Positions 22,986 to 34,038 of a stretch of DNA of 64,000 nt are shown here, piece after piece (the first letter of the stretch is position 1; every line of letters begins with the position of its first letter). The translations under genes and the position numbers were made by a program. Below the pieces are notes generated by a model, which searched no databases, was not told the origin of the DNA, and worked only from the letters and a program-made list of their open reading frames with translations. The stretch is from assembly GCA_023374025.1 (NCBI GenBank), contig SIJG01000074.1:259253-323252 (forward strand), given 5' to 3'. The DNA comes from Heterodera schachtii. Taxonomy: Eukaryota > Nematoda > Chromadorea > Rhabditida > Heteroderidae.

Positions 22986-23393
22986 ATTCACAGTGATACT
23001 ACTTGTAAAGAATATATTAATTACTTTTTTAAATTATCACTGACGAAATCACATGTTACCGTCCCGTACAACCCTACTTTCTTTGGAAAACAAACAAAAT
23101 AACATTTTAAATTACAAATTCTTTTGTTAAATAATTATTTTAGTTTTTTGAAAAATTATGAATATGTATTTTCGGTTTGTAGTGATACCCGGGCCCGGTT
23201 TAAAAACTTGGACGCCAAGCCAAGCCCGACTTTTCTTGGCCCGGCAATATACGGAATCCATTCAATGCCTATCGGAATTTTATAAAAAAATTATTAATAA
23301 AAATGGAAAAAAAAATTTCTATAAATATATATAATCTGTGAATGCGAAATTTGTTTGTCGGCTTTGCTTTGGACGCTTGGACATTAACCACCA

Positions 23394-24176
23394 GGGGCCT
23401 TTCAGAATTACGAACGACAAATCGACCGACAAACGACTAATTTGCCGTTTGTCTCCTAATATGTCGTTACGACAAAAAAATATATCGTTTGTCGTCCAAA
23501 TTTATCGTTTTGCCATTTATCGTTTGTCTCTGTCGTCCGAATTGTCGTCCAATCAGAATTACCAAATTTCACAGTATATTTGTCGTTTGTCGTAAATTTC
23601 TTTACAGTTAACCGAAAATTTCATAAAGTGCAAAAAGCATGAAAAATGGCAAAAGTGTCTTAATGGGTTTTTTGAGGCGTAGATTCCAAATATAAGATAT
23701 TTCTTCTACATAATTCCAATCATGAACACGAATCAATAGACTTTGATAACTTTATCAAAAATCATTGATAAAAGCATAGATAATGAAAATCTGAGATCGG
23801 ATTCATGATCAACGACTAATTTATCCCTAGGAACATAATTTTAACATGAAATAAAATTTTTTGGATGAAAATTATGTGGTGTCTTTTTGGGACACTTCTC
23901 AGACGACAAATTTGAGGGGTGGTGTTGAGCGCCCCCCAAATATTTGGCGTTTGTCGTCTGAAATTTGACGTTTGTCGTAAAAACCAATCAGAATTTTAGA
24001 GACAAACGACAAACGCCTAATTTTAGACGACAAACGACAAATTTCGGGAGACATACGACAAACGACAAAATTTTTAATTCTGATTGATGATAAACGACAA
24101 ACGGCGTATACTAACGACAAATATATCGTTTGTCGTTTGTCTCTGTCGTTTGTCGTTGGTAATTCTGAAAGGCCCC
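23394..24176. mobile_element. MITE with GGGGCCTTTCAGAATTAC termini and CGACAAA words
   Basis: The two ends are inverted copies of GGGGCCTTTCAGAATTAC followed by AACGACAAA. Both subterminal zones are arrays of CGACAAA/TTTGTCG words in opposite orientation. The centre is AT-rich and non-coding. Length about 783 bp. No clear target duplication was found. The plan (short terminal repeat plus word array) is the same as in the hAT-like elements at 26717 and 52914. Confidence 0.7.
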
Positions 24177-24544
24177 AGCAGACGGAGTTGAATTAAAATG
24201 AATACACAATGCAATAATTTAATCACTTTTTCGCTGGAGCGATCAGCAGCAGTTGATCAGTGAGCAAAATGGGAGGATTAATTAATTATCCATCGGAGTA
24301 TAAAATATACATAAATGGAGACCAAACATTATATTGTACGCAAATTTGGATGAATGCCATTTTTACATAGAGGAATTCCCTCCCAAAATGCCATTTGTAC
24401 AATTGCAAATCGATGATCGTTCACTTTTCCTCTGTTTGCTGGTGCTCCCTAATTATCATAAATTAACCAATTATTACTATTTTTCTATTTTTGACAGCGT
24501 TCACACATTATTAAATTAATTTTATGAAAATACATACATATATA

Positions 24545-24925
24545 AACAAAGTTGGGTTTATTTCTCTGTCCTATTCAAAGCGAAGAAGTGAAAGAGAGAG
24601 AGAGAACGTAAAGATACACAACGAAAAGAAAGGCGAAGGCCCGTAGAGAGAATTTGACCCAGAGGAAGAAAAGCGAGAACAGAGAAGCAAAGACAAGAAG
24701 AGTGCATGTTAGAAGTGAAAAGGTAGCAGACACTACACAAACAAAACCCCTCGGGGGACGACGAAAAGCGACCGAATCATTGTGAAGGACGAACGCGCAA
24801 GGCAGAGAAAAATAAAAAGAGAGAAAACGAGAGGAGAGAAAGGAAGGGAGAGAGGAGAGAAAGGAAGAGAGAGAAAAGGAAAAGGCAGACAACGCAGAAG
24901 AGAGAAAAGCAAAACGGACATTCCT
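24545..24925 (+). repeat. GA-rich purine tract
   Basis: Long degenerate GAGAGA/GAAAGG stretch. Frames across it encode only Arg/Lys/Glu or Ser/Phe/Leu and are compositional. Confidence 0.75.
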
Positions 24926-25079
24926 TTGGTTCTGTTTCTTGCCGGCGGGACGATACAAGATATACAAGCCAAACCAAGTTCAAAGTGCCAATGCGACGAC
25001 GGCGGTTTTTGTTCAATGCTAATCAGCTAATTGCTCACTAATTACATCAAATTAAAACTGTCCCCTGCTTCTCCCAACA

Positions 25080-25386
25080 ATGCCCCCCAAATGCCTTCCG
25101 CTCGAACTTGTGTACGAAATTGTGCCTTTCATCCCTGCCGAAAATGCCATCTCGAATGCGCTCTCGTCCTGTCGGCTGCTGCACAAACTTTTGCTGCCAC
25201 GTGTCATCAAATGGCAAGAGGTATGCCGTGCCATTTTTGGGGCCAAGGAATTGAGCTTAAAATGCACTTTTGTGACGTCAGCCACCCAATTTACTCATTC
25301 TATGGGCCTTTTATGGTGGTCCACGACACTATCCCGGAAATTATAAATTACTGTTGCGATCCAAAACAGATGAGAAAGTGTCTTAA
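25080..25386 (+). CDS. Small F-box-like protein
   Basis: ATG at 25080 follows CTCCCAACA. Exon 1 is 25080-25220 (ends AAGAG|GTATGC), exon 2 is 25282-25386 (after GACGTCAG|). Protein of 81 residues. Residues 5-46 resemble an F-box helix set: LPLELVYEIVPFIP, then SNALSSCRLLHKLLLP and RVIKWQE. Exon 2 encodes FYGGPRHYPGNY and a basic tail. The stop TAA overlaps an AATAAA polyadenylation signal (25386-25391). If expressed it could bind a Skp1-type adaptor, by inference. Without the splice a different 88-residue end is read. A close relative of the F-box-like part lies at 29536-29676. Confidence 0.5.
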
Positions 25387-26187
25387 ATAAAAAATCGACG
25401 CGAAGGATCGGTCGGTTTTTTTTTTGGTAAAAAACCGTGCCGAAGTCGAAAACGCCGAAAATTAAAAATTATTATGTCCGTTTTTTTGGATAGAACCCGA
25501 AAAAAAGCAAAAGACGAATTGGTGGCATATTTATCCTTTTTTGTTTTGCCACCATTACCTCCTTTTTGAAGTAACACTTTTGCCCATTTTCAATTTTTTT
25601 TTAATATAAATTGAAATCGGGGAAATTTTTGAAAAAAATTCCTAGAGGGTTGGGAAAAATTTTCTGGAAATTTTGAGTAGGCCTATGAGAAAGAGCACAA
25701 AATTGTCTTTTGGATGGTTGGTCTACGAATTATACTCGTTGAGGTACGGGCACTTCAATTTCGGGTTGATCATTTCTACTGTAAAATCCATGATTTCCTT
25801 AAGAAATACAGTACTTTTTGTAGACACCGAAATTCAAGTGCCCATATCTTAGCGGGTGTAAGTCGTAGAGACTTGCGGTCTTTTGCATATTATAGAGCAT
25901 TTTGTTTACAAGTCGTAGCAGCTTTATTCCTTAAGCAATTCGATAGCAAATTTATGCTCTTTTCAATGAGCTTTCTCAAAATTTCCAAAAAAAAATCCTA
26001 ACCCTAGAGAAATTTCAAAATTTCCAAAAAAAAAATTCCTAACCCCAGAGAAATTTTTTTCTGGAATTTCCCTAATTTTCAGTGTATTATGGGGTGTCCC
26101 GATTACTAGGAAGGAGTGTTCTGATCAAGTAGGTGTAAAGTACTTTTTTGTTCAACTTCAAAAGTTAAGCAAGCATGAACGGACTCG

Positions 26188-26420
26188 CTCAGTTGGGCGC
26201 GCACGTTTGAGTTATACATGAAAATTGCGAAAAACTCGAAATTTTTGAAGTTTTTCTTAATAAAATTTTTTCCAGGCTTGAAAAACTTTTCGCTTTTTGT
26301 AAGGCTAATAGAGCATGTTAAGAGCTTTCGAATGATACCAAAATTATTGGATTTGGATGCCAACGAAAAAAGCTTAAGTGGAAAAGCATGCTGGCGCCCA
26401 ACAGTGCGCGCCCAACTGAG
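26188..26420. mobile_element. Palindromic MITE, 233 bp
   Basis: Terminal inverted repeats CTCAGTTGGGCGCGCAC are exact over 17 bp. The inner right arm (about 26304-26342) shares a nearly identical 39-base stretch, beginning GGCTAATAGAGCATGTTAAG, with the palindrome at 28683-29048. Non-coding. Confidence 0.7.
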
Positions 26421-26716
26421 GTAAACCGAGCATGAATTATTTCAGATTTTTAAATAAACTATAAGGTGGTTTTTCATGTTTGGGCCAAGATTTTTTTTTG
26501 GCCTCTTTTCTGGGTAAAGTGTGATCAAGCGACTCATCCCTGAGAATGAATGAATGAATCAAAATAATTTTGTGGTGCATGAAAAGCACATATATTGGAG
26601 TAAATAAAAACACACAAACAAAAAATAATAAATTAAAATTTCAGTCGAAATTTTAATTTTGAAAATTTGATCAGCTTGGGCCAAGACTTTTTTGGGGCAC
26701 TGTATTACATATGTAC

Positions 26717-27663
26717 CAGGGGTGGGACAACTCTCGCCTCTCGTCTCTCGCCATTTTTGGTGCTCTCGCCTCTAGTTTTTTTGGGACGAGAGGCGAGAGT
26801 TGAAAATACACGCCTAAAGATTGAACTTTTGAGCATCTCTTTCTCTCCTTAATGTCTTCTCTATTTTGGTTAAATTCAATTCAAATGTGGTCTGGTGGCT
26901 ACGCCTTCTGCCTTTCATTATTTTCCCTTGGGTTCAATTCCCCAACGGAACACAAAATTTTTTATATTTTCTTTACATTATTTCAATTGAAATTTAATAA
27001 TAAAAAATATTCAACTTAAAAATTATTGTTTTTTCTTTTTTTAACAGCCTAAAAACCGCAAATTTAACCAAAACTGTGTTCATTTTTTGACAAAAAGTTT
27101 TTTGAAAAAACAGCGCCACAAAAAAGCGATTTAAAAACAAAAAATTTAAAAAACAAGTTTTGGTTATTTTTTGAATAGAATCTGTTAACAAATCGAAGTC
27201 AATTTTCAAAATTTTTCCGGCGGCGCCTACCGGCACCGCCGGACCCCAACTGTCCCCGAAGTTTTAAAAAACGCACCGCAAAAAAAGGTGGTTTGAATGG
27301 CAAAAAATGGACAAATAATAAAGTTTGTTTGTAAAATAAATATATTTCATGAAAATATTTAATTTTGAAAAATTTTTAGATTTTTTTTTTTGGATTTTTC
27401 AGGACCTGGACTCGGTTTAAAAGCTTGGCCCTGACCCGGCTTTTCTGGACCCGGCAATACCCTGACCCGGTATTTGCCCAAATACCCGGGCCCGTAACCC
27501 TAATTTAATATACGATTTTGAAGTTTTTTAAATAAAAAATAAGGCTACAGAAAAAAATTGAAAAACTCTCGCCTCTCGTCCTCTCGCCAACTCTCGTATT
27601 TTTGGGGACTCTCGCCTCTCGCCAAACTCGCTCTCGTCTTTTCTGAGACAAGTCACACCCCTG
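26717..27663. mobile_element. hAT-like MITE with CTCTCGCC words
   Basis: Starts CAGGGGTGGGACAA and ends with the complement of CAGGGGTGTGAC. Flanked by ATATGTAC (26709-26716) and ATATGTGC (27664-27671), a 7/8 match of hAT-size target duplication. Subterminal zones are CTCTCGCCTCTCGTC word arrays. It carries a SINE (26886-27242) and a second array of ACCCGG words (27400-27500), so it is a nested composite. No transposase. Confidence 0.75.
26886..27242 (+). mobile_element. tRNA-derived SINE with palindromic 3' hairpin
   Basis: Head 26886-26955 has box A-like TGGTCTGGTGGCTA and box B-like GGGTTCAATTCCCC. An AT-rich body of about 260 bp follows, with the recurring TCTGTTAACAAATC motif. The end is the hairpin CCGGCGGCGCC-TACC-GGCACCGCCGG fused at 27217-27242. 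The same order occurs, reversed, at 53382, 62306 and 63693. Confidence 0.75.
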
Positions 27664-27709
27664 ATATGTGCATATATTTTTATACATATTTTGGACTTTT
27701 TAGTACATA

Positions 27710-28277
27710 CAGGGTGCGATAAAAGTTCTGTCATTCTTTTAGGAGCAATTTATTCCTTCAAATAATCTTTAGGAATACGTTTAAATAATAATAATAATCA
27801 AAAAGATAGTAATAAGCCGGAAAATCACAATAAATGCTCGAAATTTCCCCCATTGGCCTAGATATAAGCACCCAAGCGCTTCCGAAAAATGGCAGTAATG
27901 GTCGCACTCATTTATGCTGTTTTTAACGATGCATATTATTACCATAAGTGACATTTTTGACAAACTAAAAGCGGCGTTTAACCAGGTAACTAGGCGATAA
28001 TATTTCCACAAAATTTCAGGGCTAGGCGTCATTGCTAGACCACGTAGCTCGCCAGATTTAGTTTTTTTTTTGAAAGCCTTAACATTTAGCTAAAATATTC
28101 TCAACAAAAATTTACTCAAAATTGTTTTGTAAAAAAATTATGGAAATAAGTACAAAAAAAGAGGTGCGGGTAAAAAAGGTCGCTTAATCCGACAGTAGCT
28201 AAGCTTCAGAGAAATAATGAAATTTTTGGATAAAAAAAGAGGTTTGAAAATAGTGATAGAACTTTTATCGCACCCTG
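27710..28277. mobile_element. Mariner-like MITE, 568 bp
   Basis: Perfect 20-bp inverted repeats CAGGGTGCGATAAAAGTTCT are flanked on both sides by TA, the Tc1/mariner target. The interior is non-coding and partly AT-rich, so this is a non-autonomous copy. Confidence 0.8.
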
Positions 28278-28682
28278 TATTTCGCATTTTTTCGTAAATA
28301 TTTTCATTTTTTAACATATTTTGAGGATTTTTGAGAAACTTATAGAAATTTTTTTTGAAAAATTAATTTTTTTTTTTTAAATTTATCCCTAAAAAGAATT
28401 TTTTCTTAAAAATGATATTTAAAAATCAATTTTTGAAATACTAAATGTGATTCTAAGCCTATTTTGGTCATTTTTATGGCATTTTGCCTATTTCGCTTTT
28501 TACGAAGAATTTTTTCCCCAAAAAATAACCATTTAAAAAATTTTTAATTACATATTTATTACATATTTGGGGGATTTTTGTACATATTTCATACATATTT
28601 TAGCTTTTTTATACATATTTTGCAAATTTTGTTACATAAAATTGGCATCCCTAATGATCAGATAGGTCGTGCCACGGTCTAC

Positions 28683-29048
28683 CTCAGTTCGGCCCCGGCA
28701 CGATTCGGCCCCAGCGGCTTTTTGGCTATAACTTTTTTCTTTGTCAACCAAATTCAACATTGTTGGTATCATTCGAAAGCTCTAAGTGTTCTCTATTAGC
28801 CTGCAAAATTCTGAAAAATTTCGTTAAGGTTTAACAAAGTTATGGTAAGAAGAGTTAAAAAAACCAAATTTTCCAACTTTTTTAACCATAAATTTGTTCA
28901 AAATTGGCCAATTTTTTTGAAATTTTGCAGGCTAATAGAGCATGTTAAGAGCTTTCGAATGATACCAACAATGTTGAATTTGGTTGATAAAGAAAAAAGT
29001 TATAACCAAAAAGCCGCTGGGGCCGAATCGTGCTGGGGCCGAACTGAG
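28683..29048. mobile_element. Palindromic MITE, 366 bp
   Basis: Arms of about 150 bp are nearly perfect inverted copies starting CTCAGTTCGGCCCC(G/A)GCACG. They include a TTGGTATCATTCGAAAGCTC block near the centre of each arm. Same family as 26188-26420 and probably 15533-15892. Non-coding; the transcript would fold into a long hairpin. Confidence 0.8.
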
Positions 29049-29310
29049 CCGGTCCGTCGTGCCATGAGTAAATATATTTATTTGAATTTATAAAAGAAAT
29101 TTTTTTTAAAAATAATTATTTTTTTCCTTTTTTTTTATTGGTTCGTATATTTGGCTTTTCGTTTATTATTATTTTTAAAAATCAGCCATCAATTACATAT
29201 AGTATTGAACGGTCCTTTCGGTGGTACGCCCCTTTTCCTACCCCAACCCAGTTCTGCATGCAATTATGAGAATTGCCTTTTTCCGTTGTAATAATTTCTT
29301 TTTTAAGAGG

Positions 29311-29676
29311 ATGTCCAACGAACGAGCCTTCAATGAATTTAAACAGTCCATCGAACGAGAACTAAATGAATTTAAACAACTCATGCTCCAACGTTTTGAC
29401 GAACTACAACGACGTTTTGACGAACAAAAACCAAAGTTTGAGAGGGTCTTTAAGAGCGTTCAAAATCAGCAGGAATGCACGAGAAAAGGATTGTGGAGAC
29501 AAATTGTCAAGAAAGCCTGTTACTGTCACCCACCGCCTCCAACAGATTGCCTTCCGCCCGAACTTTTGTACGACGTTGTGCCTTTCGTCCCTGCCGAAAG
29601 TGCCACACCGAATGCGCTCTTGTCTTATAGTCTGCTGCTCCATCTTTTGTTGCCACGTGTCATCAAATGGAAAGAG
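29311..29676 (+). CDS. Coiled-coil plus F-box-like exon
   Basis: ATG 29311 (TTAAGAGG-ATG). 122 codons to the donor AAAGAG|GTTTGT. Residues 1-60 form a charged coiled coil with a repeated FNEFKQ/LNEFKQ and RFDELQRRFDE pattern. Residues 76-122 resemble an F-box and closely match the protein at 25080 (LPPELLYDVVPFVP, RVIKWKE). The donor is phase 0 and the next plausible exon (30008-30112) is also phase 0, so this may be the N-terminus of the gene at 30008-31653; otherwise translation would end two codons after the donor. Substrate-adaptor role is inferred only. Confidence 0.5.
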
Positions 29677-30007
29677 GTTTGTTGAACTTGTTTTTGCCAA
29701 CTCATTTTTATCCCAACTCGTTTTTTTTGAGTTGAAATAATCAAATATTATGGACAAATTACTCATTGCGCCGAAATTGCGAATTCTGGAAAAAATGGGC
29801 TACAGCATTTCCATTCACTAAAAAAAGAAAAATGGCATTCCATTTTACATTCCGACATTTTGGCAAGCACTCTGCTCGTACTTATATCCGCTTAACCTCC
29901 CCGCCCCCTCCCCTCACCCGTGTTCTGTTGGCCTACAATTACTGTTTGGCCAATTCGTCTAGCGTTTAAAAAATTGCAATAAATGAAAGATTAAATATGC
30001 GTTTTAG

Positions 30008-31653
30008 AGAAAGGATGAAGGCACTTCGCCACGCAGTCAGTCGTCACTCGACTTAGCTTCACATATGGAGGCGGCGTCACAAGCAATTCAATTACTCCAA
30101 TCCAAGCTCGAGGTTTGTGAGGAAAGGAACGAAAGTTCGCCGGCCATTTACCAATTAGATAGATATGTATTAAAAGGAGTCATTGGTCTTTCTGGAAAAG
30201 AAAATTAGTGTTTAGGAGTAATGCTGTAGAAATTTTTTTAAAGACGAACGGCGAAAAAATCGGCTGTTGCCGCGCCGTACGAATTTGTTTTTCGATTCGA
30301 ACTTTCCTCAAAACCAAAAGTATGGGCAAATGTGAAAAATTAAAAAAGTATAACAATTCCTCGGATCGGACGGCGCCTATCACCACCACCAGCCATACCT
30401 AATTATTTTTTTTTTGAAAAAGTCGGAAAAGGTCTGACCAAATAAAAAGGGGGCCGATCATCCATCACTCAGGGGCCTCAGAAGTGTGAAGGTTTCCTGG
30501 CTACGCACTTGTCGCAGAGCTAATCATGTCCCGTTCACTATTTTTCAAAATGTTGGACAAACTTTTTGCTTACAGCAAGGCACAAGCGGCGCGGCGGTTC
30601 AACCGAGATCGGTGCCTTCTGCTGCCGGAGGGTCATATGTTCGCAAAATGGTCAAAGCCTTTGACAATGGGCGTTGCTCAAACGCCGACGCACGCAAGCA
30701 TTACGGAGACAAGGACAAGCAGCCGGTGCCTTTCTTACATTTTGTCTAAAAATTTGAATTTAACTAATTTTGGCACTGGATGGGCGGGGGGGGCATCTTT
30801 TTAGGAATCCATCAAATGCAACAAATGGTCAAAAAAACGGGCTTCCTCAACCCTATATTCACATTTAAAACCCCCTTTTCAGGACATTTGGCTTGATCCG
30901 ACGCATCATTCCATCATTGTTTATTGGAAGGCAGTGGAACGTGCGGCAACGTACAGAGTGTACAAGGTGGTTGATCGTCGTTTGGTGCTTGTGCGAGAAG
31001 TTGCCGTAAGTACCAAAAATTTCAGATTACGCTTATTAAGGGAAATCCCTGGGGGGTCATCCAACATCCGCACTATGACAATTAACGCAGATGCATAATC
31101 AACAGTTGTTGGCAAACGCGTAGTCACACCTGGTTTGGGCGGAGCGAGGGGGGTAGAACTTCCGCATTTTTGAGAATTAACGAAATTTTAAAAAATATTT
31201 ATTTTCTATAATTTTTCCATTATTTATGACTCCTTAACCCACCCTCCCCCTCGCTACGGAGCAGGACAAATCCGCCGTCCGAAACTCCGTCAAGAAAAAT
31301 TTTTTAATCTTAGAAATTTTTCCAGTGAAAAAACCGGAGTTTCGGCCGTCGGAGTTGGCGGCGGAGTTTTGGGGTGCACCACCCTCTTCCACTTCGCCCC
31401 TTTTCCAAAAACATACAGCACAAGCCAAATTTTAATATATCCAATACCATTTCAGCACATGGGCGATGGTGTTGTGCACGACTGTAATTGTGGTGGACTT
31501 AAGGCATCGATGTCCCACACATTCACCGTCATTGCGTTTGGTCCAAATGGAGAAATGTTGAAGCGTTTTGACAATGTCACCGGCCGTTATTTCCCGGAGG
31601 TGCTTCAATTTCTCAATTTGTTGATCAGTGATGTCATTTTACGTTTTTTTTAG
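30008..31653 (+). CDS. Fibronectin type III-like domain gene (partial model)
   Basis: Exons 30008-30112, 30576-30725, 30883-31005 and 31456-31599, all phase 0. Reading on from 31599 without splicing ends at TAG 31651-31653. Exon 30008 ends in a short helix (EAASQAIQLLQSKLE). The next gives SYVRKMVKAFDNGRC. Exons 30883 and 31456 together show an FN3-like sandwich: SIIVYWKAVERAATYRVYKV and SHTFTVIAFGPNGEM, with two Cys in DCNCGG. FN3 modules bind proteins or ligands; the partner is unknown. It may join the F-box-like exon upstream, which would be an unusual pairing. A different frame of exon 30576 starts with ATG 30525 and was judged less likely. Confidence 0.5.
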
Positions 31654-31853
31654 CTTGGCTGAAAATTGTTGGTTCGCCAGTGCCTTAACAACTAAGTTAG
31701 CCTGCTGTTTTGATCTGACGCGACTTTTTTTAATTCAAAGAAATTGTTTTTTTTTTGTCTACGGGAAAGACTTCACGAGTATATTTTTAAAACCATTTTT
31801 AAACGGATCTCGATAAAGAAATGACGTATCTGTTCAATTTTGAAAGGCGGCCT

Positions 31854-32320
31854 GGTAATAGTAAAGATGGTTGCCCCCCTTTTTTGGGGGAAATTTTTTT
31901 ATTTTCAAAAGTCATGAAAACATCTTTCTGAGGGTTTTCGGGGTCGCTGATCACGAATTCGGCACCCATTTCGACCAATTCTGAATCCCGGACCCGAATT
32001 CGAACAAAAAGTCGAAAATTCAAACTTTTCAAATTTCCATTTTTAGTCTAAAAATGGTTTAAATGATCTTTTATTGAATCACTAATGACTTTAATTTCGT
32101 TTTCATGTATTTGAACAAAGTTTGAACCAAAAATGTTAAGTTTGAAAAATTTGAATTTTCGATTTTTGTTCGAACTTGGGTTCAGGATTCGGAATTGGCC
32201 GAAAGAGATGCTCGATTCTTGATCAGCGACCCCGAAAACCCTTGAAAACATGTTTTCATGACTTTTATAAATAAAAAAAATTTTCTCCAAAAAAGGGGGG
32301 CAACCATCTTTACTATTACC
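31854..32320. mobile_element. Palindromic MITE with exact 8-bp target duplication
   Basis: Terminal repeats GGTAATAGTAAAGATGGTTG continue into a CCCCCC run on both ends. The flanking 8 bp GGCGGCCT is identical at 31846-31853 and 32321-32328. Inner arms carry TTTTCGGGGTCGCTGATCA in inverted copies. The same inner motif occurs in the element at 62853. Non-coding, 467 bp. Confidence 0.85.
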
Positions 32321-32328
32321 GGCGGCCT

Positions 32329-34038
32329 TTGAGTTGTATTATTGAAAATTTTTACGGCGCAATGAGTGTCTGTCGGCACGGCCGAGCACGAAAATTCACG
32401 GTCTAATGTTGGTCTTTAGATTTTGAGCATATAAAAAATGAAGCATGTATTTTGTGGTCAGATATTTTTTTTAGAAGACCAACAAAAAACTTAAAAATTT
32501 TTCAATAAATTAAACTGCGGAGGGGTAGGGACATTGCAGCATCCGGAAATTGACTAAAAATTTTGGGGTACTGGTAGGAAACTGGTGCGCGAAGTAGGTG
32601 GTGTAACCGGCCACAGGCGCATCACCGGCATGGCACTTTTTTGAGCGGGTGAGAGAGGAATAGGAAATGATTCTCTCCTACGTTCTGTGCCAGGCGATCC
32701 GCGCGAGCACAGTCCAGTCTAATTAGTCAACCATCCAAAACAATTATGCTTAATTATCGATCCACCCACCATACGCGGCACATGCCTTCAATGGCTTTTG
32801 TTTATTTTACGATAAACCAATTTTGATTTTGCATATAAAATATATACCATCGATTCGTCTCGATGAGAGAAATCAAATGGTACCATTTTTAGGGCGCGGC
32901 GACAATTTTGAACAGAATTACAGACCTGGGACTGAAATGTCCAAATGGCTTTGGGACTGAACCGTACAGTGTCTAAAAACGCGAGATGCTAATTGGTTTT
33001 GAACTTGGGCCATGGAAATAAATGGACATTACCAAATTATTAGGAAAAATAAAATTGTGATGAACGTTGTTAAAATAATTGTTGAAAAATGTTAATGATT
33101 TGTCAGTGTTTAAATTAGTAATTTTCCGCTCTACAAACAAAAAAATCAACCAACGTAATTGGTACTGAATTGGCACTATCAAAAACCGTTTTAAACTTGT
33201 CGGATCAACTTCCCTCCCCCACCCCTATATCGATCTGTCTCATCGCAAGCTATCGATTGGTACCATATGCGTCGAGTTTGGTCCAAAAAACACCGTATAG
33301 GTCAAAAGAACCGTACCCCCCCCCCGGTCGTAAATCAATCAATCATTGCCCCAAAACCTTCTGGATAGCGGCACCTTCAAAGGGAATCCCGCCCCACACC
33401 CGCCGACGGCGGCACCTTCAAAGCCAAAAAACGCACCTGAACCTGGCGTTTGTGCGGGAAAAGCCCCCCGATAACCCGATAAGTACCGAAAAGAAATTCA
33501 CTTTTTCATCTAATTATTGCACAGAAAATAAATTTAAAATAACAACAAATGAGAAAAGAAAACATTAAAAAATGATAAAGTCACAAACAAAAAAAGAAGA
33601 AAAGGGAACATAAATATAGCAACAATTAACAAAAAACCATATCGGCGGAGGTCACTTATAGACATAATGTGCATTTGTTGTATATTACTGACGTGGACCT
33701 ATTATGACTGTAACAAAAGGTGTACAGAAAAGCAATGTACTGTACTGTTTGATGTCGTCGGATTGGTGTGTCAGGGATGGAATATGCTGAAGAGAAAAAA
33801 CAAGTCGGAATTACGAAAATTAAAGAATTTCGGTATATTCAAATGCCAAAATAATGGTTTCGGAAGTGAATTCTTCCGTTCCATCCATGGCACTGTAATA
33901 TCACAGAAAATGATTTTTTATGCGACAAATAAAGTGAGATTTGGGCCAGAAAAATTCGGGTCGTTCGTCGTTGGTTGGTTGGTGATGTGCTCTCTGCATT
34001 TCCATGTCTTAATTGCTGTCCTCCCTAATTAGGGCTAA
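32329..34038. other. Intergenic region, no gene seen
   Basis: Mostly AT-rich. A short duplicated GCGGCACCTTCAAAG(G/C) motif occurs at about 33370 and 33410. A plus-strand frame at 33667-34032 is open but shows no domain and has no supporting splice pattern. Confidence 0.4.

Noticed and set aside
23394..24176. CRISPR-like array of short repeats
   Set aside because: Words are degenerate, spacers are irregular, the arrays are inverted around a centre, and the context is eukaryotic.
24575..25016. Ser/Phe/Leu-rich minus-strand frames
   Set aside because: Antisense of the GA-rich tract; compositional.
26886..26955. Possible tRNA gene
   Set aside because: Box A and B are present, but acceptor and anticodon stems do not pair. 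The same head recurs with an AT-rich body and hairpin, so it is a SINE head.
33667..34032. 121-codon plus-strand ORF
   Set aside because: No domain, no splice pattern, and it runs up to the 3' end of the transporter gene on the other strand.
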